64,000 bases of DNA from Enterococcus canis NBRC 100695 (GTDB lineage Bacteria; Bacillota; Bacilli; Lactobacillales; Enterococcaceae): assembly GCF_001544375.1 (NCBI RefSeq), contig NZ_BCQJ01000002.1, positions 124,001 to 188,000 of the forward strand, read 5' to 3'. The translations under genes were made by a program, and so were the position numbers. Shown piece after piece: positions 35,675 through 44,301 of this stretch. The notes under the pieces were generated by a model. That model saw only the letters and a program-made list of their open reading frames with translations. It was not told the origin of the DNA and did no database searches. Within the stretch, counting starts at the first letter, position 1, and every line of letters starts with the position of its first letter.

Positions 35675-35685
35675 TTTGGTATAAT
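35675..35685 (+). promoter_or_regulatory. Extended -10 promoter of the serine hydrolase gene
   Basis: TGGTATAAT ends at 35685, so transcription should begin near 35692, right at the chosen ATG (35693). There is no good -35 box. Confidence 0.55.
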
Positions 35686-35692
35686 GTGTTCC

Positions 35693-36604
35693 ATGAAAAT
35701 GACAGAAAAAAAATGGATGGAGATACAAGGGATCGCGTTGATCCTCTTACTGATCGTCGCAGCAGTCTTGATCCCCAAACCAGAATCTACCAAAAAAAGC
35801 AGTCATCCAACGCAGACGACTGAAACACAGATCATAGAAACACGGACGACTGAATCTTCAACAGTGGCACCGCCTGAAAAGCCAATCTTTGCCGCGGAAT
35901 TAACAAAACTATTTGATGAAACTGAGGGCAACGCCAGCTATATGTTCATCGACCTAACCACAAATGCAACTAGTTATTACCGGCCCAATGCTGAATACTT
36001 TGCCGCTAGCACCATTAAAGTCCCCATCGTCATGATGCTAACCGATAAAGTAGCGTCCGGAGACCTCTCTTGGACACAAAAAGTTGCTTATACTGAGGAG
36101 GATTACGAAGAAGGAACAGGTATTTTGCAAAATGATTTGCAGGATGAGTATACGGTCAAGGAACTAGCCGAGGTGGCGATCACACAATCAGATAATATTG
36201 CTAAAAACATGTTAGAGCGTTTGCTAGGTGGTCGAGAAGCTGTGCGGGATTATATTTGGCAACAATATCTAAACCAAAATAATCAAACCGATGAAAATGT
36301 TATCACAGCCAAGCAAGCAGCTACTATTCTGGATTATTTGTATCAGCACGAAGAAAAATATGCTGATTTGGTGAAGCATATGCAAGAAACCGTCTTTCAT
36401 GAACGCTTAGAAACAACGCTAACAAAAGACCATTTGGCCCATAAAATTGGGTCAAGTGAAAGCTATATCCACGATATCGGTCTCTTTTTAACGGACCAAC
36501 CATATGTCTTAGTTGTTTATACTGATGGTGTTGGGGATGCCGAAGACTTTATCAGCACGGTTTCTGATATCGTCTGGAAAGCTCAAAATCCACCCAATAA
36601 CTAA
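35693..36604 (+). CDS. Class A beta-lactamase-like serine hydrolase, membrane anchored
   Basis: A 303-residue protein. Residues 9-27 form a membrane anchor, followed by a Thr/Glu-rich linker to about residue 58, then a penicillin-recognising fold. Active-site motifs are all present: STIK (Ser106, Lys109), SDN (166-168) and KIG (251-253). The Glu166-type region of true beta-lactamases is not evident. It could be a wall carboxypeptidase-like enzyme rather than a resistance enzyme. The start is uncertain: the ATG at 35684 would lie upstream of the predicted transcript start. Confidence 0.85.
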   Translation: MKMTEKKWMEIQGIALILLLIVAAVLIPKPESTKKSSHPTQTTETQIIETRTTESSTVAPPEKPIFAAELTKLFDETEGNASYMFIDLTTNATSYYRPNAEYFAASTIKVPIVMMLTDKVASGDLSWTQKVAYTEEDYEEGTGILQNDLQDEYTVKELAEVAITQSDNIAKNMLERLLGGREAVRDYIWQQYLNQNNQTDENVITAKQAATILDYLYQHEEKYADLVKHMQETVFHERLETTLTKDHLAHKIGSSESYIHDIGLFLTDQPYVLVVYTDGVGDAEDFISTVSDIVWKAQNPPNN

Positions 36605-36682
36605 AAAAGGCCCCTCATGATCGGTGATTCCAAAAGTTTTTATAACTCTAGGAATATGACCGAATCATGATGGGGTCTTTTT
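36605..36682. terminator. Bidirectional terminator with long interrupted stem
   Basis: Arms beginning GGCCCCTCATGAT and ending ATCATGATGGGGTC, with A- and T-runs on the outside. The U-tract on the plus strand is TCTTTTT. Confidence 0.78.
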
Positions 36683-37052
36683 ACCCTAATTCTTTTAACA
36701 CTTTTTCTGGCAATTCTTCCGCTGTTACTTCTTCATAGGTTTCAACAAAAGCGCCTTTATTTGTTAATTTCAAATAACGGTCTCGTTTTAATTCTGAAAT
36801 ACCACTGAAAGCAATTGGCCGAGTGTGTCCCGTTTCATCTACGGCCGTTTGTTCATAAGCAGCCGTTCCGTAACCATTCACTTCAATTGGTTTGGTTGTT
36901 TTTACATATACGTGGCCGGTCTTAACTAAGGGATTGATACGATCCAAAATCTGAGCGAATTCGCCTGATGCTTGCTTGGTGTAAAACATACTCCCTGCAA
37001 CGAGCCCCCCGCCAATAATTACTAGTCCTAAAAGTCCTTTTATAAGTTTCAT
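36681..37052 (-). CDS. YxeA family (DUF1093) small exported protein
   Basis: A 123-residue protein with an N-terminal membrane/signal segment (residues 4-24) and a compact beta-rich domain (GHVYVKTTKPIEVNGYG; LKRDRYLKLTNKGAFVETYEEV). This fits the YxeA/DUF1093 family of secreted small proteins. It has no lipobox cysteine. AAAGGAGC lies before the start. Function unknown. Confidence 0.8.
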   Translation of the reverse strand: MKLIKGLLGLVIIGGGLVAGSMFYTKQASGEFAQILDRINPLVKTGHVYVKTTKPIEVNGYGTAAYEQTAVDETGHTRPIAFSGISELKRDRYLKLTNKGAFVETYEEVTAEELPEKVLKELG

Positions 37053-37098
37053 TTATTTGCTCCTTTCCTTTACTAATAACAGTCTAACGAAAGGAGCA

Positions 37099-37121
37099 GC
37101 CTAAGACCTCGGTCTCTAGGC
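37099..37121 (-). terminator. Hairpin between zinc-ribbon and YxeA genes
   Basis: A GCCTAAGACC/GGTCTCTAGGC stem with a 2-base loop. Further flanking pairing is possible. There is no clear T-run, so it could be a pause or processing site rather than a terminator. Confidence 0.45.
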
Positions 37122-37148
37122 CCATCTGAAACGAACAGTTTTGTTAGG

Positions 37149-37583
37149 TCAAACCTTTTTAACAAACTGATGATGACAGCTTTGACAGGTTACCCGAATG
37201 TTCCCCTTACCGCGAGGTGCGCGGATAGTTTGGTGACAGGCAGGACATTGAAAATAACGATATTGTCGATCCGTCACACTTCGTTTCAACAAGTTTAATT
37301 TCCCAGCGATTGGTCGCCAAAAGCGCATAAACTTTGTATTTTCATTGGCACGGACATAAATCTTCTTTGAAAAAAAGCGATAGTACGTCAATCCTAGTAA
37401 AAGTAAAGCTAAAACGCGGAGCACGCCGCCACCGATAAACATGCCCAGTAATAAGCTGATTAAGGAAAGAATCACCAACGCCTTATTCAACTGATCATAG
37501 CGGCCATAACGCCCGCGCATCATTTGTTGGGTCTTCAGCTGCCACTTTTGCAGTCTTGCCAACCATTTTGTATTCAAGTCCAT
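37149..37583 (-). CDS. Membrane protein with C-terminal zinc ribbon
   Basis: A 144-residue protein. Two hydrophobic segments (about 32-65) are followed by a basic linker, then a C-terminal zinc ribbon with CPACH and CQSCH pairs (four cysteines). It resembles uncharacterised zinc-ribbon membrane proteins of lactic acid bacteria. The start MDLNTKWL is chosen for the GGAAAGGAAG just upstream; an earlier start at 37631 lies within a structured leader. About 157 bases of untranslated leader precede it. Confidence 0.72.
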   Translation of the reverse strand: MDLNTKWLARLQKWQLKTQQMMRGRYGRYDQLNKALVILSLISLLLGMFIGGGVLRVLALLLLGLTYYRFFSKKIYVRANENTKFMRFWRPIAGKLNLLKRSVTDRQYRYFQCPACHQTIRAPRGKGNIRVTCQSCHHQFVKKV

Positions 37584-37745
37584 CTTCCTTTCCACTTTTA
37601 GCAAAAAAGAAATCCACCGTTTTCGGTACATTCCCCTAGTCCTACACAGATGATAGTCGTCGAAGCCCCTAAGATTAATTCTTTTGACAACCGCAATGTT
37701 AGCTTTTCGACTCCTCCGTTTAGGGGGATATTTGCTAATGAATAC
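37584..37745 (-). promoter_or_regulatory. Unexplained structured leader
   Basis: From a TAGAAT-type -10 box near 37747, the minus-strand leader contains CCCCTAA that can pair with a later TTAGGGG, and GTCGAA that can pair with a later TTCGAC. The order is interlocking, so a pseudoknot is possible. A TTAGC/GCTAA pair and an ACCG-AAAA-CGGT hairpin followed by a T-run near the end are also present. I do not recognise a riboswitch class. Confidence 0.4.
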
Positions 37746-37844
37746 ATTCTACTATATTAAGCCGCTTTACAAAAGATTTGCTAATAATGTAGACAAGTGG
37801 ATAACGGCTTTAGACACTATTATTAGCTTTGACAAACTAGCGCT

Positions 37845-38414
37845 CTAAAACTCATAAATATGCTCTTTACTTTTTTCCCACAGCTCCGCGGGTTCATAGC
37901 GATCCTCATCATTTAGCACCACTGTTCCATCAGACTCAATCTTAATGGTTGTACCCATCCATGAATTCCGATTACTCGCTAGAATATTGAGACGTTTGCC
38001 TTTCCCCTCTTTAGCTGAAAAAGCATCGACTAAATCTTGATTAAAATGTGTGCGTACATATCTAACGACACCATGTGCAAATGTCACTTTCAAAAAATTC
38101 GCCATCATTTCTGCTTTAACTGCCTTAGGAATCGTTCCCGCCGGTATCTCTTTTTCTACTTTTTTCATCTCATTTCCTTCTCTCTTAGAGAATAGCGATG
38201 CGAAAAATGATTTTTTAGCAGTCCCTAGGATCGTATCTGTGGATACTTGGAAGAGCTTACTCATTTGAATAAGCATATCGAGATCGGGATAACTTTTATT
38301 CCGTTCCCATTTGGAAACTGCCTGAGGTGTCACATTGAGCTTTTCAGCCAGCTCTTTCTGTGTCATCTTTTTATCTTCGCGCAATTCTCTGATTTTTGTT
38401 CCAACCTCTACCAT
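37845..38414 (-). CDS. XRE family regulator with uncharacterised C-terminal domain
   Basis: A 189-residue protein. The HTH MTQKELAEKLNVTPQAVSKW lies at residues 18-37, then a linker to about 80, and a C-terminal domain of about 110 residues (AVKAEMMANFLKVTFAHGVV ... YEPAELWEKSKEHIYEF) with no recognised motif. GGGGAGG precedes the ATG. A CTCAAC/GTTGAG inverted repeat upstream (38472-38488) could be its operator. Target unknown. Confidence 0.8.
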   Translation of the reverse strand: MVEVGTKIRELREDKKMTQKELAEKLNVTPQAVSKWERNKSYPDLDMLIQMSKLFQVSTDTILGTAKKSFFASLFSKREGNEMKKVEKEIPAGTIPKAVKAEMMANFLKVTFAHGVVRYVRTHFNQDLVDAFSAKEGKGKRLNILASNRNSWMGTTIKIESDGTVVLNDEDRYEPAELWEKSKEHIYEF

Positions 38415-38739
38415 CAGGTTATCCTCCCCTACCTATTGTGACAAGCAACCATGAGTTTACCTTTATAAAACAACACTCAACGAATGGTTGAGTCCGTATT
38501 AATACTGACTTTATCGTAAATTCTTTTTCTTTCATTTCGTTATACTATTTTTTTATTATGACATATTTACAGCTAAGAGACTACGCAGAAAAAAGTTTTT
38601 TTTGAAGAATATTTTGCTAGCTGTTTCCGATCTTTTCAGCTGATTACAAAACTTATAAATACGCTGTAAATCCTTTTACCACACAAATCAAACTAAACAA
38701 AAAAAGCCTACCCAAACTTGGATAGAACCAAAAGCAATT
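38415..38739. other. Gene-free stretch upstream of the XRE gene
   Basis: It holds the XRE-gene leader, an inverted repeat CTCAACGAATGGTTGAG near 38472-38488, AT-rich sequence, and a 15-codon plus-strand ORF (38558-38605) without a ribosome site. Nothing else is supported. Confidence 0.5.
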
Positions 38740-38781
38740 CTGGCGGTCATAATCAAAAGAGCTTTCGACCATGACCGCCAG
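38740..38781 (-). terminator. Hairpin downstream of tRNA-Leu
   Basis: An 11-base perfect stem CTGGCGGTCAT/ATGACCGCCAG with a 20-base loop. The tail on the minus strand is T-poor but contains CTTTT. It is the probable tRNA terminator. Confidence 0.6.
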
Positions 38782-38802
38782 ATAACCGTTGCGTTACTTT
38801 AA

Positions 38803-38885
38803 TGCGGAAGATGGGAGTCGAACCCACACGAGCTAATGCTCACAACGACCTCAACGTTGCGCGTCTGCCATTCCGCCACTTCCGC
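38803..38885 (-). tRNA. tRNA-Leu (anticodon GAG)
   Basis: An 83-base class II tRNA with long variable arm. The acceptor stem is GCGGAAG/CTTCCGC with discriminator A. The anticodon stem CAACG/CGTTG encloses the loop TTGAGGT, giving anticodon GAG, which reads CUU and CUC. The T-arm contains GGGTTCGACTCCC. No CCA is encoded. It is a stand-alone gene with its own promoter. Confidence 0.97.
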
Positions 38886-38922
38886 GTTTGATGACTTTCT
38901 AGGGAAAATCATCAACTTCTAT

Positions 38923-38951
38923 ATTCTATAAAACCGGTACTGAAAAGTCAA
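38923..38951 (-). promoter_or_regulatory. tRNA-Leu promoter
   Basis: On the minus strand TTGACT (38946-38951) and TAGAAT (38923-38928) are 17 bases apart, about 38 bases before the mature tRNA. The -35 lies a few bases past the stop of the ydcF-like gene. Confidence 0.75.
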
Positions 38952-38955
38952 ACCT

Positions 38956-39672
38956 CTAGCGACTAATTTCTGGAAATTCTTGTTGGAGCTGCTGGAAAGC
39001 TGCTAAAACTTCTGCTGGGATCTCCAGCTCATCGATAAAATCTTGTCCCAAAGGTCCGTAACCATCAGCGTTATTTTGTAAGCGGCGCATTTCACCAAAA
39101 ACCAGTTGTTGGAAATAAGCTGGTGACCACCACTGACGACTTTCTGTGTCCAACTCAAAGGGTTCAGTGACGCTAGGTTGAAATGGAACGTAAGTCGCAA
39201 AACTAGTCAGCTCTTCACGCCACTGCCGCTGAAAGGTCGCCCTAGTCCGCCGCATGAGTAAGGGGTCTTGTAAAAGTAATAGCTCAAAGGGCATTAACCC
39301 CTTTTCCTGTAATAGTGCCAATGAAAAGGCCGCATTTTCACCAGAGTTCGTTGAGCTTGTTTCTAGGATTAGTTGTTCATCCGCAATTGGATAAAAACGT
39401 TGTAAGTACTCCGCCACCATTTCTGCCTCAGTTTTGGCCGTTGGCTGCCAGCCGATTTTGGCAAAGTTTTCAACTAAATATTGGGTAGCATGCCCCACAC
39501 CACCGGACAAAACCAACGTTTTGACTTTCCCCTTCAGCAAAAGAGCGGCGGCTTGATCGGCAATAAAAGGCAGACTATTGCCAGCTAAGATTGCTGCTTC
39601 AAAGGTTGGCAGCTGCTCATTCGTAAAATCGGCATCAGCTAAATAATAGATAACTGTATTCCAATGATTCAT
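38956..39672 (-). CDS. YdcF/DUF218 family protein
   Basis: A 238-residue protein of the ElyC/SanA/YdcF family, without the usual membrane anchor. LLLKGKVKTLVLSGGVGHAT near residue 47 and LILETSSTNSGENAAFSLALL near 100 are the nucleotide-type binding loops. The family is linked to envelope stress in other bacteria, but this cytosolic form is uncharacterised. The ATG overlaps the stop codon of sprT by 4 bases, so it is co-translated in the tex-sprT-ydcF operon. Confidence 0.85.
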   Translation of the reverse strand: MNHWNTVIYYLADADFTNEQLPTFEAAILAGNSLPFIADQAAALLLKGKVKTLVLSGGVGHATQYLVENFAKIGWQPTAKTEAEMVAEYLQRFYPIADEQLILETSSTNSGENAAFSLALLQEKGLMPFELLLLQDPLLMRRTRATFQRQWREELTSFATYVPFQPSVTEPFELDTESRQWWSPAYFQQLVFGEMRRLQNNADGYGPLGQDFIDELEIPAEVLAAFQQLQQEFPEISR

Positions 39673-40115
39673 TTAGATTCCTCCACTTCGACCAAACGGC
39701 CCCGGCAGCGACCGCAGACATAGCGTTTGGTATCCACCTTTCGTTTTCGTTGAATCAGACTCCCGCATTTTTGGCAGCGGTATGTTCGGTAATTTGCCTC
39801 TGTCAAAGGCTGTACATAACGGCTTCCGCCAGTTTTTTGCAATAATTCTTTAAAATCACGGTCGCGGTGTTGATAGCCGCGGCCCGTTAAATGCAAGTGA
39901 TAATGGCAAAGCTCGTGCTTGATAACCCGAACCAGTTCCTCTATACCATATTGTTCATAGACCTTAGGATTGAATTCTATGTGATGACTTTGCAACAGGT
40001 AGCGTCCGCCCGTTGTCCGCAAACGCCCGTTGAAGCGGGCTTGATGACGAAAGGCTCGGCCAAAGTCACGTTGAGAAATCGTCATCACCAAGTTTTGTAA
40101 TTCTTGTTCGGTCAT
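39669..40115 (-). CDS. sprT: SprT-like zinc metalloprotease-type protein
   Basis: A 148-residue protein with the zinc-protease motif HELCHYHLH near residue 67 and a C-terminal zinc ribbon CQKCG ... CGRCRG. Related to SprT and the eukaryotic DNA-protein crosslink protease SPRTN; bacterial activity is not well established. The start overlaps the tex stop codon (ATGA). The tex-sprT order is common in Lactobacillales. Confidence 0.92.
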   Translation of the reverse strand: MTEQELQNLVMTISQRDFGRAFRHQARFNGRLRTTGGRYLLQSHHIEFNPKVYEQYGIEELVRVIKHELCHYHLHLTGRGYQHRDRDFKELLQKTGGSRYVQPLTEANYRTYRCQKCGSLIQRKRKVDTKRYVCGRCRGRLVEVEESK

Positions 40116-42286
40116 TTTTCTTGTTTAGGAATCATGGTCAAGCTGATACGACCTTTTTTAACATCAACATCCTCAACCCAAACCGTCACCACATCGCCAA
40201 CCGCTACTGCGTCAGTCGGGTGCTTGATAAATTTGGTGCTGAGTTTTGAAATATGCACCAAGCCATCTTGTTTGACGCCGATATCAACAAAGGCGCCGAA
40301 ATCGACAACGTTGCGGACGGTCCCTTGTAATTCCATACCTGAACGTAAATCTTCCATTGAAAGAACATCTTTCCGCAATAGCGGTGCTGGCATTTCATCC
40401 CGCATATCCCGACCTGGTTGAATCAAGGCTTTTACAATATCCGCCAAAGTTTCTAAACCAACCTCAGCTTCTTTAGCCACCGCTTGAGTGTCGACATATT
40501 TCAGTGCTTGAATCGCTGCCTCAGTTCCTAACTCTTCCATCGCAACGCCAGCTTTAGCCAAGACGGCTTTAGCAACTGGATAGCTCTCAGGATGGATCCC
40601 GGTATTATCCAAAATGTTCTTGCCCCCACTGATTCGCAGGAAGCCGACTGCTTGTTCATAGGCTTTTGGTCCTAAGCGAGGAACTTTTTTCAATTGCGTA
40701 CGAGCTGTATAGGCGCCATTCTCTTCTCGATAGGTCACCACATTTTGAGCCGTGGTTTTATTAAGGCCAGCGACATATTGTAATAGCTGAGGACTGGCGG
40801 TATTGACATTGACCCCTACTTGGTTAACCGCGGTTTCCACCACAAAGTCCAATTGCTCAGCCAAACGTTTTTGCGAAACATCATGCTGGTATTGGCCGAC
40901 GCCGACAGCTTTCGGGTCAATCTTAACTAACTCAGACAATGGGTCCTGCAAACGGCGTGCAATGCTGACGGCGCTGCGTTCTTCCACTTGCAAATCAGGA
41001 AATTCTTGTCTAGCTACATCACTGGCAGAATAGACAGAAGCACCTGCTTCATTAACGATCACGTAAAATACTTCTCGTTTCAAAGCTTTTAATTGTTCCG
41101 CTACAAATAATTCTGATTCACGGCTCGCTGTACCATTGCCGATTGCCACCATTTCAACTTGGTACTGCTCAATCAGTTTTTGAAAAGCAGGTCCAGCTGC
41201 TTTCCGTTTTTCCTGAGAGGCTGGTTTATGAGGATAAATGACCTGTATTGCCAAAACTTTACCCGTCGCATCCACCACTGCCAGCTTACAACCAGTTCGG
41301 TAAGCCGGGTCAAAGCCTAGAACAACTTTCCCCTTCAAAGGTGGTTGCAACAAGAGATTGCGCAGATTTTCGCCAAAAATTTTGATGGCTTGCTCATCCG
41401 CTTGCTCGGTTAGTTCATTACGCAGTTCGCGCTCGATTGCCGGCCCGATAAATCGTTTATAGCTGTCTTCAAAGGCTGCCTGAATCACATCTGAGGCAAT
41501 TGTCTCAGTAGAGATTAATTGTTTTTCCAAATAATCCATAATGCGTTCTTCTGGCACTTCAATCACAACTTTTAGAATGTCTTCTTTCTCACCACGGTTG
41601 GTGGCAAGAATTCGGTGAGAGACTAGCTTCGGCAATGGTTCAGAAAAGGCGTAATACATTTCATAAGTGCCTTTTTCGTCTAGTTCTTCATTTTTAACGC
41701 TGCTGGTGTATGCGCCATTTTTCCAAGTAAACTCGCGAATCCATTTGCGGAATTTTGCTTCATCGCTGACTTTTTCAGCAATGATTTCATGGGCTCCCGC
41801 TAATACGGCCTCGACAGTGGGGACCTCTTCCGTGATATAGCCAGTAGCTTCTGCCGTTACATCACCTGTTGTTGGTAATCCCAATAACCATTCAGCAAAA
41901 GGTTCCAGACCTTGCTCTTTGGCAATCGTGGCTTTCGTACGTCGTTTTTGTTTATACGGACGGTACAAGTCTTCAACCTGTTGCATTTTCACGGCTTTTT
42001 GAATGCTTTGGGCCAATTCTGGCGTCAGCTTTCCTTGTTCCTCAATTAAACGTAAGACTTCTGATTTACGTTTTTCCAAATTTTCTAAATAGCGGTAGCG
42101 TTCTTCGATTTCGCGAATTTGGACCTCATCCAAACTTCCTGTCATCTCTTTCCGATAACGCGCGATAAACGGAACAGTGTTCCCTTCTGCTAATAAGTTC
42201 AAGACCGTCGTCATTTGCGGAAGACGATAAGTAGTCAATTCTTTTTGCAATAATTGCAGGATTTCTTGTGAATAATTTTCTGCCAT
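40112..42286 (-). CDS. tex: Tex-like RNA-binding transcription accessory protein
   Basis: A 724-residue protein. The Tex N-terminal helical domain covers residues 1-190. A YqgF/RNase H-like domain lies near 320-450 (VLGFDPAYRTGCKLAVVDATG). Helix-hairpin-helix motifs lie near 490-560 (NTASPQLLQYVAGLNKTTAQ), and an S1 RNA-binding domain at 648-720 (GMELQGTVRNVVDFGAFVDIG). It binds RNA and ribosomes or polymerase and is conserved in most bacteria. First gene of tex-sprT-ydcF, with TAAAAT promoter box and GAGGGA ribosome site. Confidence 0.95.
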   Translation of the reverse strand: MAENYSQEILQLLQKELTTYRLPQMTTVLNLLAEGNTVPFIARYRKEMTGSLDEVQIREIEERYRYLENLEKRKSEVLRLIEEQGKLTPELAQSIQKAVKMQQVEDLYRPYKQKRRTKATIAKEQGLEPFAEWLLGLPTTGDVTAEATGYITEEVPTVEAVLAGAHEIIAEKVSDEAKFRKWIREFTWKNGAYTSSVKNEELDEKGTYEMYYAFSEPLPKLVSHRILATNRGEKEDILKVVIEVPEERIMDYLEKQLISTETIASDVIQAAFEDSYKRFIGPAIERELRNELTEQADEQAIKIFGENLRNLLLQPPLKGKVVLGFDPAYRTGCKLAVVDATGKVLAIQVIYPHKPASQEKRKAAGPAFQKLIEQYQVEMVAIGNGTASRESELFVAEQLKALKREVFYVIVNEAGASVYSASDVARQEFPDLQVEERSAVSIARRLQDPLSELVKIDPKAVGVGQYQHDVSQKRLAEQLDFVVETAVNQVGVNVNTASPQLLQYVAGLNKTTAQNVVTYREENGAYTARTQLKKVPRLGPKAYEQAVGFLRISGGKNILDNTGIHPESYPVAKAVLAKAGVAMEELGTEAAIQALKYVDTQAVAKEAEVGLETLADIVKALIQPGRDMRDEMPAPLLRKDVLSMEDLRSGMELQGTVRNVVDFGAFVDIGVKQDGLVHISKLSTKFIKHPTDAVAVGDVVTVWVEDVDVKKGRISLTMIPKQEK

Positions 42287-42504
42287 TAGATTCCCTCTTT
42301 TCTACGATCCTCATTATTTTAGCATAGACCACCATTTTTTTGCTATTTCCATCGCAATTTTTCAGAAAAAGCGTCTTCATTTACCTTCATATATACTGCA
42401 ATATCTTTCTGGAAATGAACCAGTTCATCTGAAAATATCTGCGACTATTTTTAATACTATGGAAGGTATTCCAACAATTTACTAAAAGAAAGGAGCCACT
42501 ATAC

Positions 42505-42544
42505 AAAAAAAAGACTCTTTGACAAGCTTCTTGTCAGAGAGTCT
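42505..42544 (-). terminator. Terminator of the phosphatase gene
   Basis: A near-perfect 15-base stem AGACTCTTTGACAAG type with a CTT loop and a run of eight Ts on the minus strand. Confidence 0.85.
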
Positions 42545-42555
42545 CTTAAGCCCAC

Positions 42556-43290
42556 TTAAAAGGATGGTTGCCACGGGCCATTCATATTTTGATCCTCAAT
42601 ATCTTGTAAAATTCCTTGTTCATTAAAGATTACCCCATGAACGGAGCCGCCAAAAACCGCACCACCATCAATTCCAATTTTATTATCAGAAAGCCACAAA
42701 TCTGTCGTCTGCATATCGCCGTGCAGCATTGGGGTAATTGTATGGCCAAAGACAATGGTTTTTCCTGTCTGGTTCTTCCCTTCATGAAAAGGCTCGCGAA
42801 TCCAAATGAAATCTCGCGGACTAGTGTCGCGCCAGTCTTTCTTAGTCAAATCAACGCCCGCATGCACAAAAAGGTACTTGCCCCACTCATAATACAGAGG
42901 GCGCTGTGTCAAAAAGTCTACCAGCTCGCCGTATCGGCTGCGAATCATCATGGCCATTTCAGTAGGTGAATATTCTTCTGTTGCGCCCTTGTGCAATAAA
43001 CTTTCAATCGTTTCTTTGCCACCATTGCGCAGGTAGCTAGGATACCACTCTTCAGGCGCGTTCAAAAACTGCAGTAAATACTCTTCATGGTTTCCTCGTA
43101 AGTATACGGCCTGATACTTTTCCACCAGTTCTTTTCCCAACAAAAGACACGCTTTCGATTGCGGACCGCGGTCATTCAAATCACCAATTAAGATTAGTTG
43201 ATGCAGCTCTGGATCAAAAAACTTAAGTAATTCTTTAAACAATTGATATTCGCCGTGGATATCACTGATAGCATACGCTAACTTCGGCAT
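42556..43290 (-). CDS. Calcineurin-like metallophosphatase (PrpE/PPP type)
   Basis: A 244-residue phosphatase. The metal-binding motifs are in order: SDIHGEYQLF near residue 8, LIGDLNDRGPQS near 36, RGNHEEYLL near 65, then HAGVD near 147 and VFGHTITP near 188. This is the PPP serine/threonine phosphatase or Ap4A-hydrolase layout. The substrate could be phosphoproteins or dinucleoside polyphosphates. Monocistronic; the terminator follows. Confidence 0.9.
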   Translation of the reverse strand: MPKLAYAISDIHGEYQLFKELLKFFDPELHQLILIGDLNDRGPQSKACLLLGKELVEKYQAVYLRGNHEEYLLQFLNAPEEWYPSYLRNGGKETIESLLHKGATEEYSPTEMAMMIRSRYGELVDFLTQRPLYYEWGKYLFVHAGVDLTKKDWRDTSPRDFIWIREPFHEGKNQTGKTIVFGHTITPMLHGDMQTTDLWLSDNKIGIDGGAVFGGSVHGVIFNEQGILQDIEDQNMNGPWQPSF

Positions 43291-43359
43291 ATTATCCCCT
43301 CATTTCAATCGCTTTCATTCTTATAAACAGTATACTGCAAATTAGCTTGATTTGAAAAC

Positions 43360-43389
43360 TTGGACTTCTTTCTGAAAACAGTTTATACT
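43360..43389 (+). promoter_or_regulatory. Promoter of the MacAB-like operon
   Basis: TTGGAC (43360-43365) and TATACT (43384-43389) are 18 bases apart, about 47 bases before the first start codon. Confidence 0.55.
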
Positions 43390-43435
43390 ATCAAGTGACA
43401 ACCTGTCATAAAGAAATGATCGGAGGATTTTTTGT

Positions 43436-44293
43436 ATGAAAAAGAAAACATGGATCGGCATCGCAATAGTTGCCGTGATTGCTATCGGCGGTGCCGTTTG
43501 GCTAGGTCAAGGCAAGAAAGAAGAAACAATCAGCGTCTCCACTGGTGAGGTCAAAACCGAAAACGTCGTGGAAACGTTAGCGACTTCGGGACAATTGGTT
43601 CCCAATCAAAGCCAAAGTCTTTTAGGTACTGGCAACGTGACCGACTTAAATGTCAAGGTTGGCGATACCGTGAAAAAGGATGACGTGCTAGCGACCTATG
43701 ACAGTGGCATGGAATTAAAAGCACCTTTTGATGGTACGGTGACGCAGGTCAACATTAAAGAAAATCAACCAGATACTAGCTCACAAGCTGGTAAAGCGGC
43801 GATTGTCGTTGATGACCTTTCTACCTTGAAGGTGGAATTGAACCTGTCTAATTCAGAAGCACAAGCAGTCAAGGTCGATCAAAAAGCGACTATCACTAGT
43901 GGCTCGGCGACTTTCCCTGGTAAGGTAGCGCAAAAAGACCCTGTCGCAACTGCCAATCAAAGTGCCACTGGCGTAACTTCTTCTTTAGCGGCTGTTGTCA
44001 CTTTTGACAAGGCACCAAAAGATCTTTATGCCGGTTTCGATGTTGACGTGGACATCACCACAAATATCGCAGAAAATGTTGTGGCTATGCCGATTGAAGC
44101 CCTGACTTATAACGATAAAAATGAACCGTTAGTCTATGTCTTGAAAGATGGCAAGATCAAAATCACCAAGATTAAAATCGGGATTCAGTCCGATACTTTA
44201 GTCGAAGTTACCGAAGGCTTACAAAGTGGTGATAAAGTGGTCTTATCTCCAGGCAGTGAATTAAAAGACGGTACAGCTGTCACAGCAGAGTAG
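43436..44293 (+). CDS. Efflux adaptor protein (MacA/HlyD family)
   Basis: A 285-residue membrane-fusion protein with an N-terminal membrane anchor (residues 4-24). The biotinyl-lipoyl-like halves are VTDLNVKVGDTVKKDDVLATY and LKAPFDGTVTQVNIKENQPD, with a beta barrel after them and a membrane-proximal end GDKVVLSPGSELKDG. The helical hairpin is absent, as in many Gram-positive adaptors. GGAGG precedes the ATG. It heads a three-gene operon with ATPase and permease. Substrate unknown; peptides or drugs are typical. Confidence 0.9.
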   Translation: MKKKTWIGIAIVAVIAIGGAVWLGQGKKEETISVSTGEVKTENVVETLATSGQLVPNQSQSLLGTGNVTDLNVKVGDTVKKDDVLATYDSGMELKAPFDGTVTQVNIKENQPDTSSQAGKAAIVVDDLSTLKVELNLSNSEAQAVKVDQKATITSGSATFPGKVAQKDPVATANQSATGVTSSLAAVVTFDKAPKDLYAGFDVDVDITTNIAENVVAMPIEALTYNDKNEPLVYVLKDGKIKITKIKIGIQSDTLVEVTEGLQSGDKVVLSPGSELKDGTAVTAE

Positions 44294-44301
44294 GTGAAAA
44301 A

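Noticed and set aside
35693-36604. True beta-lactamase
   Set aside because: The Ser-Lys, SDN and KIG motifs are present, but the omega-loop Glu motif is not evident and anchored relatives often act on the wall.
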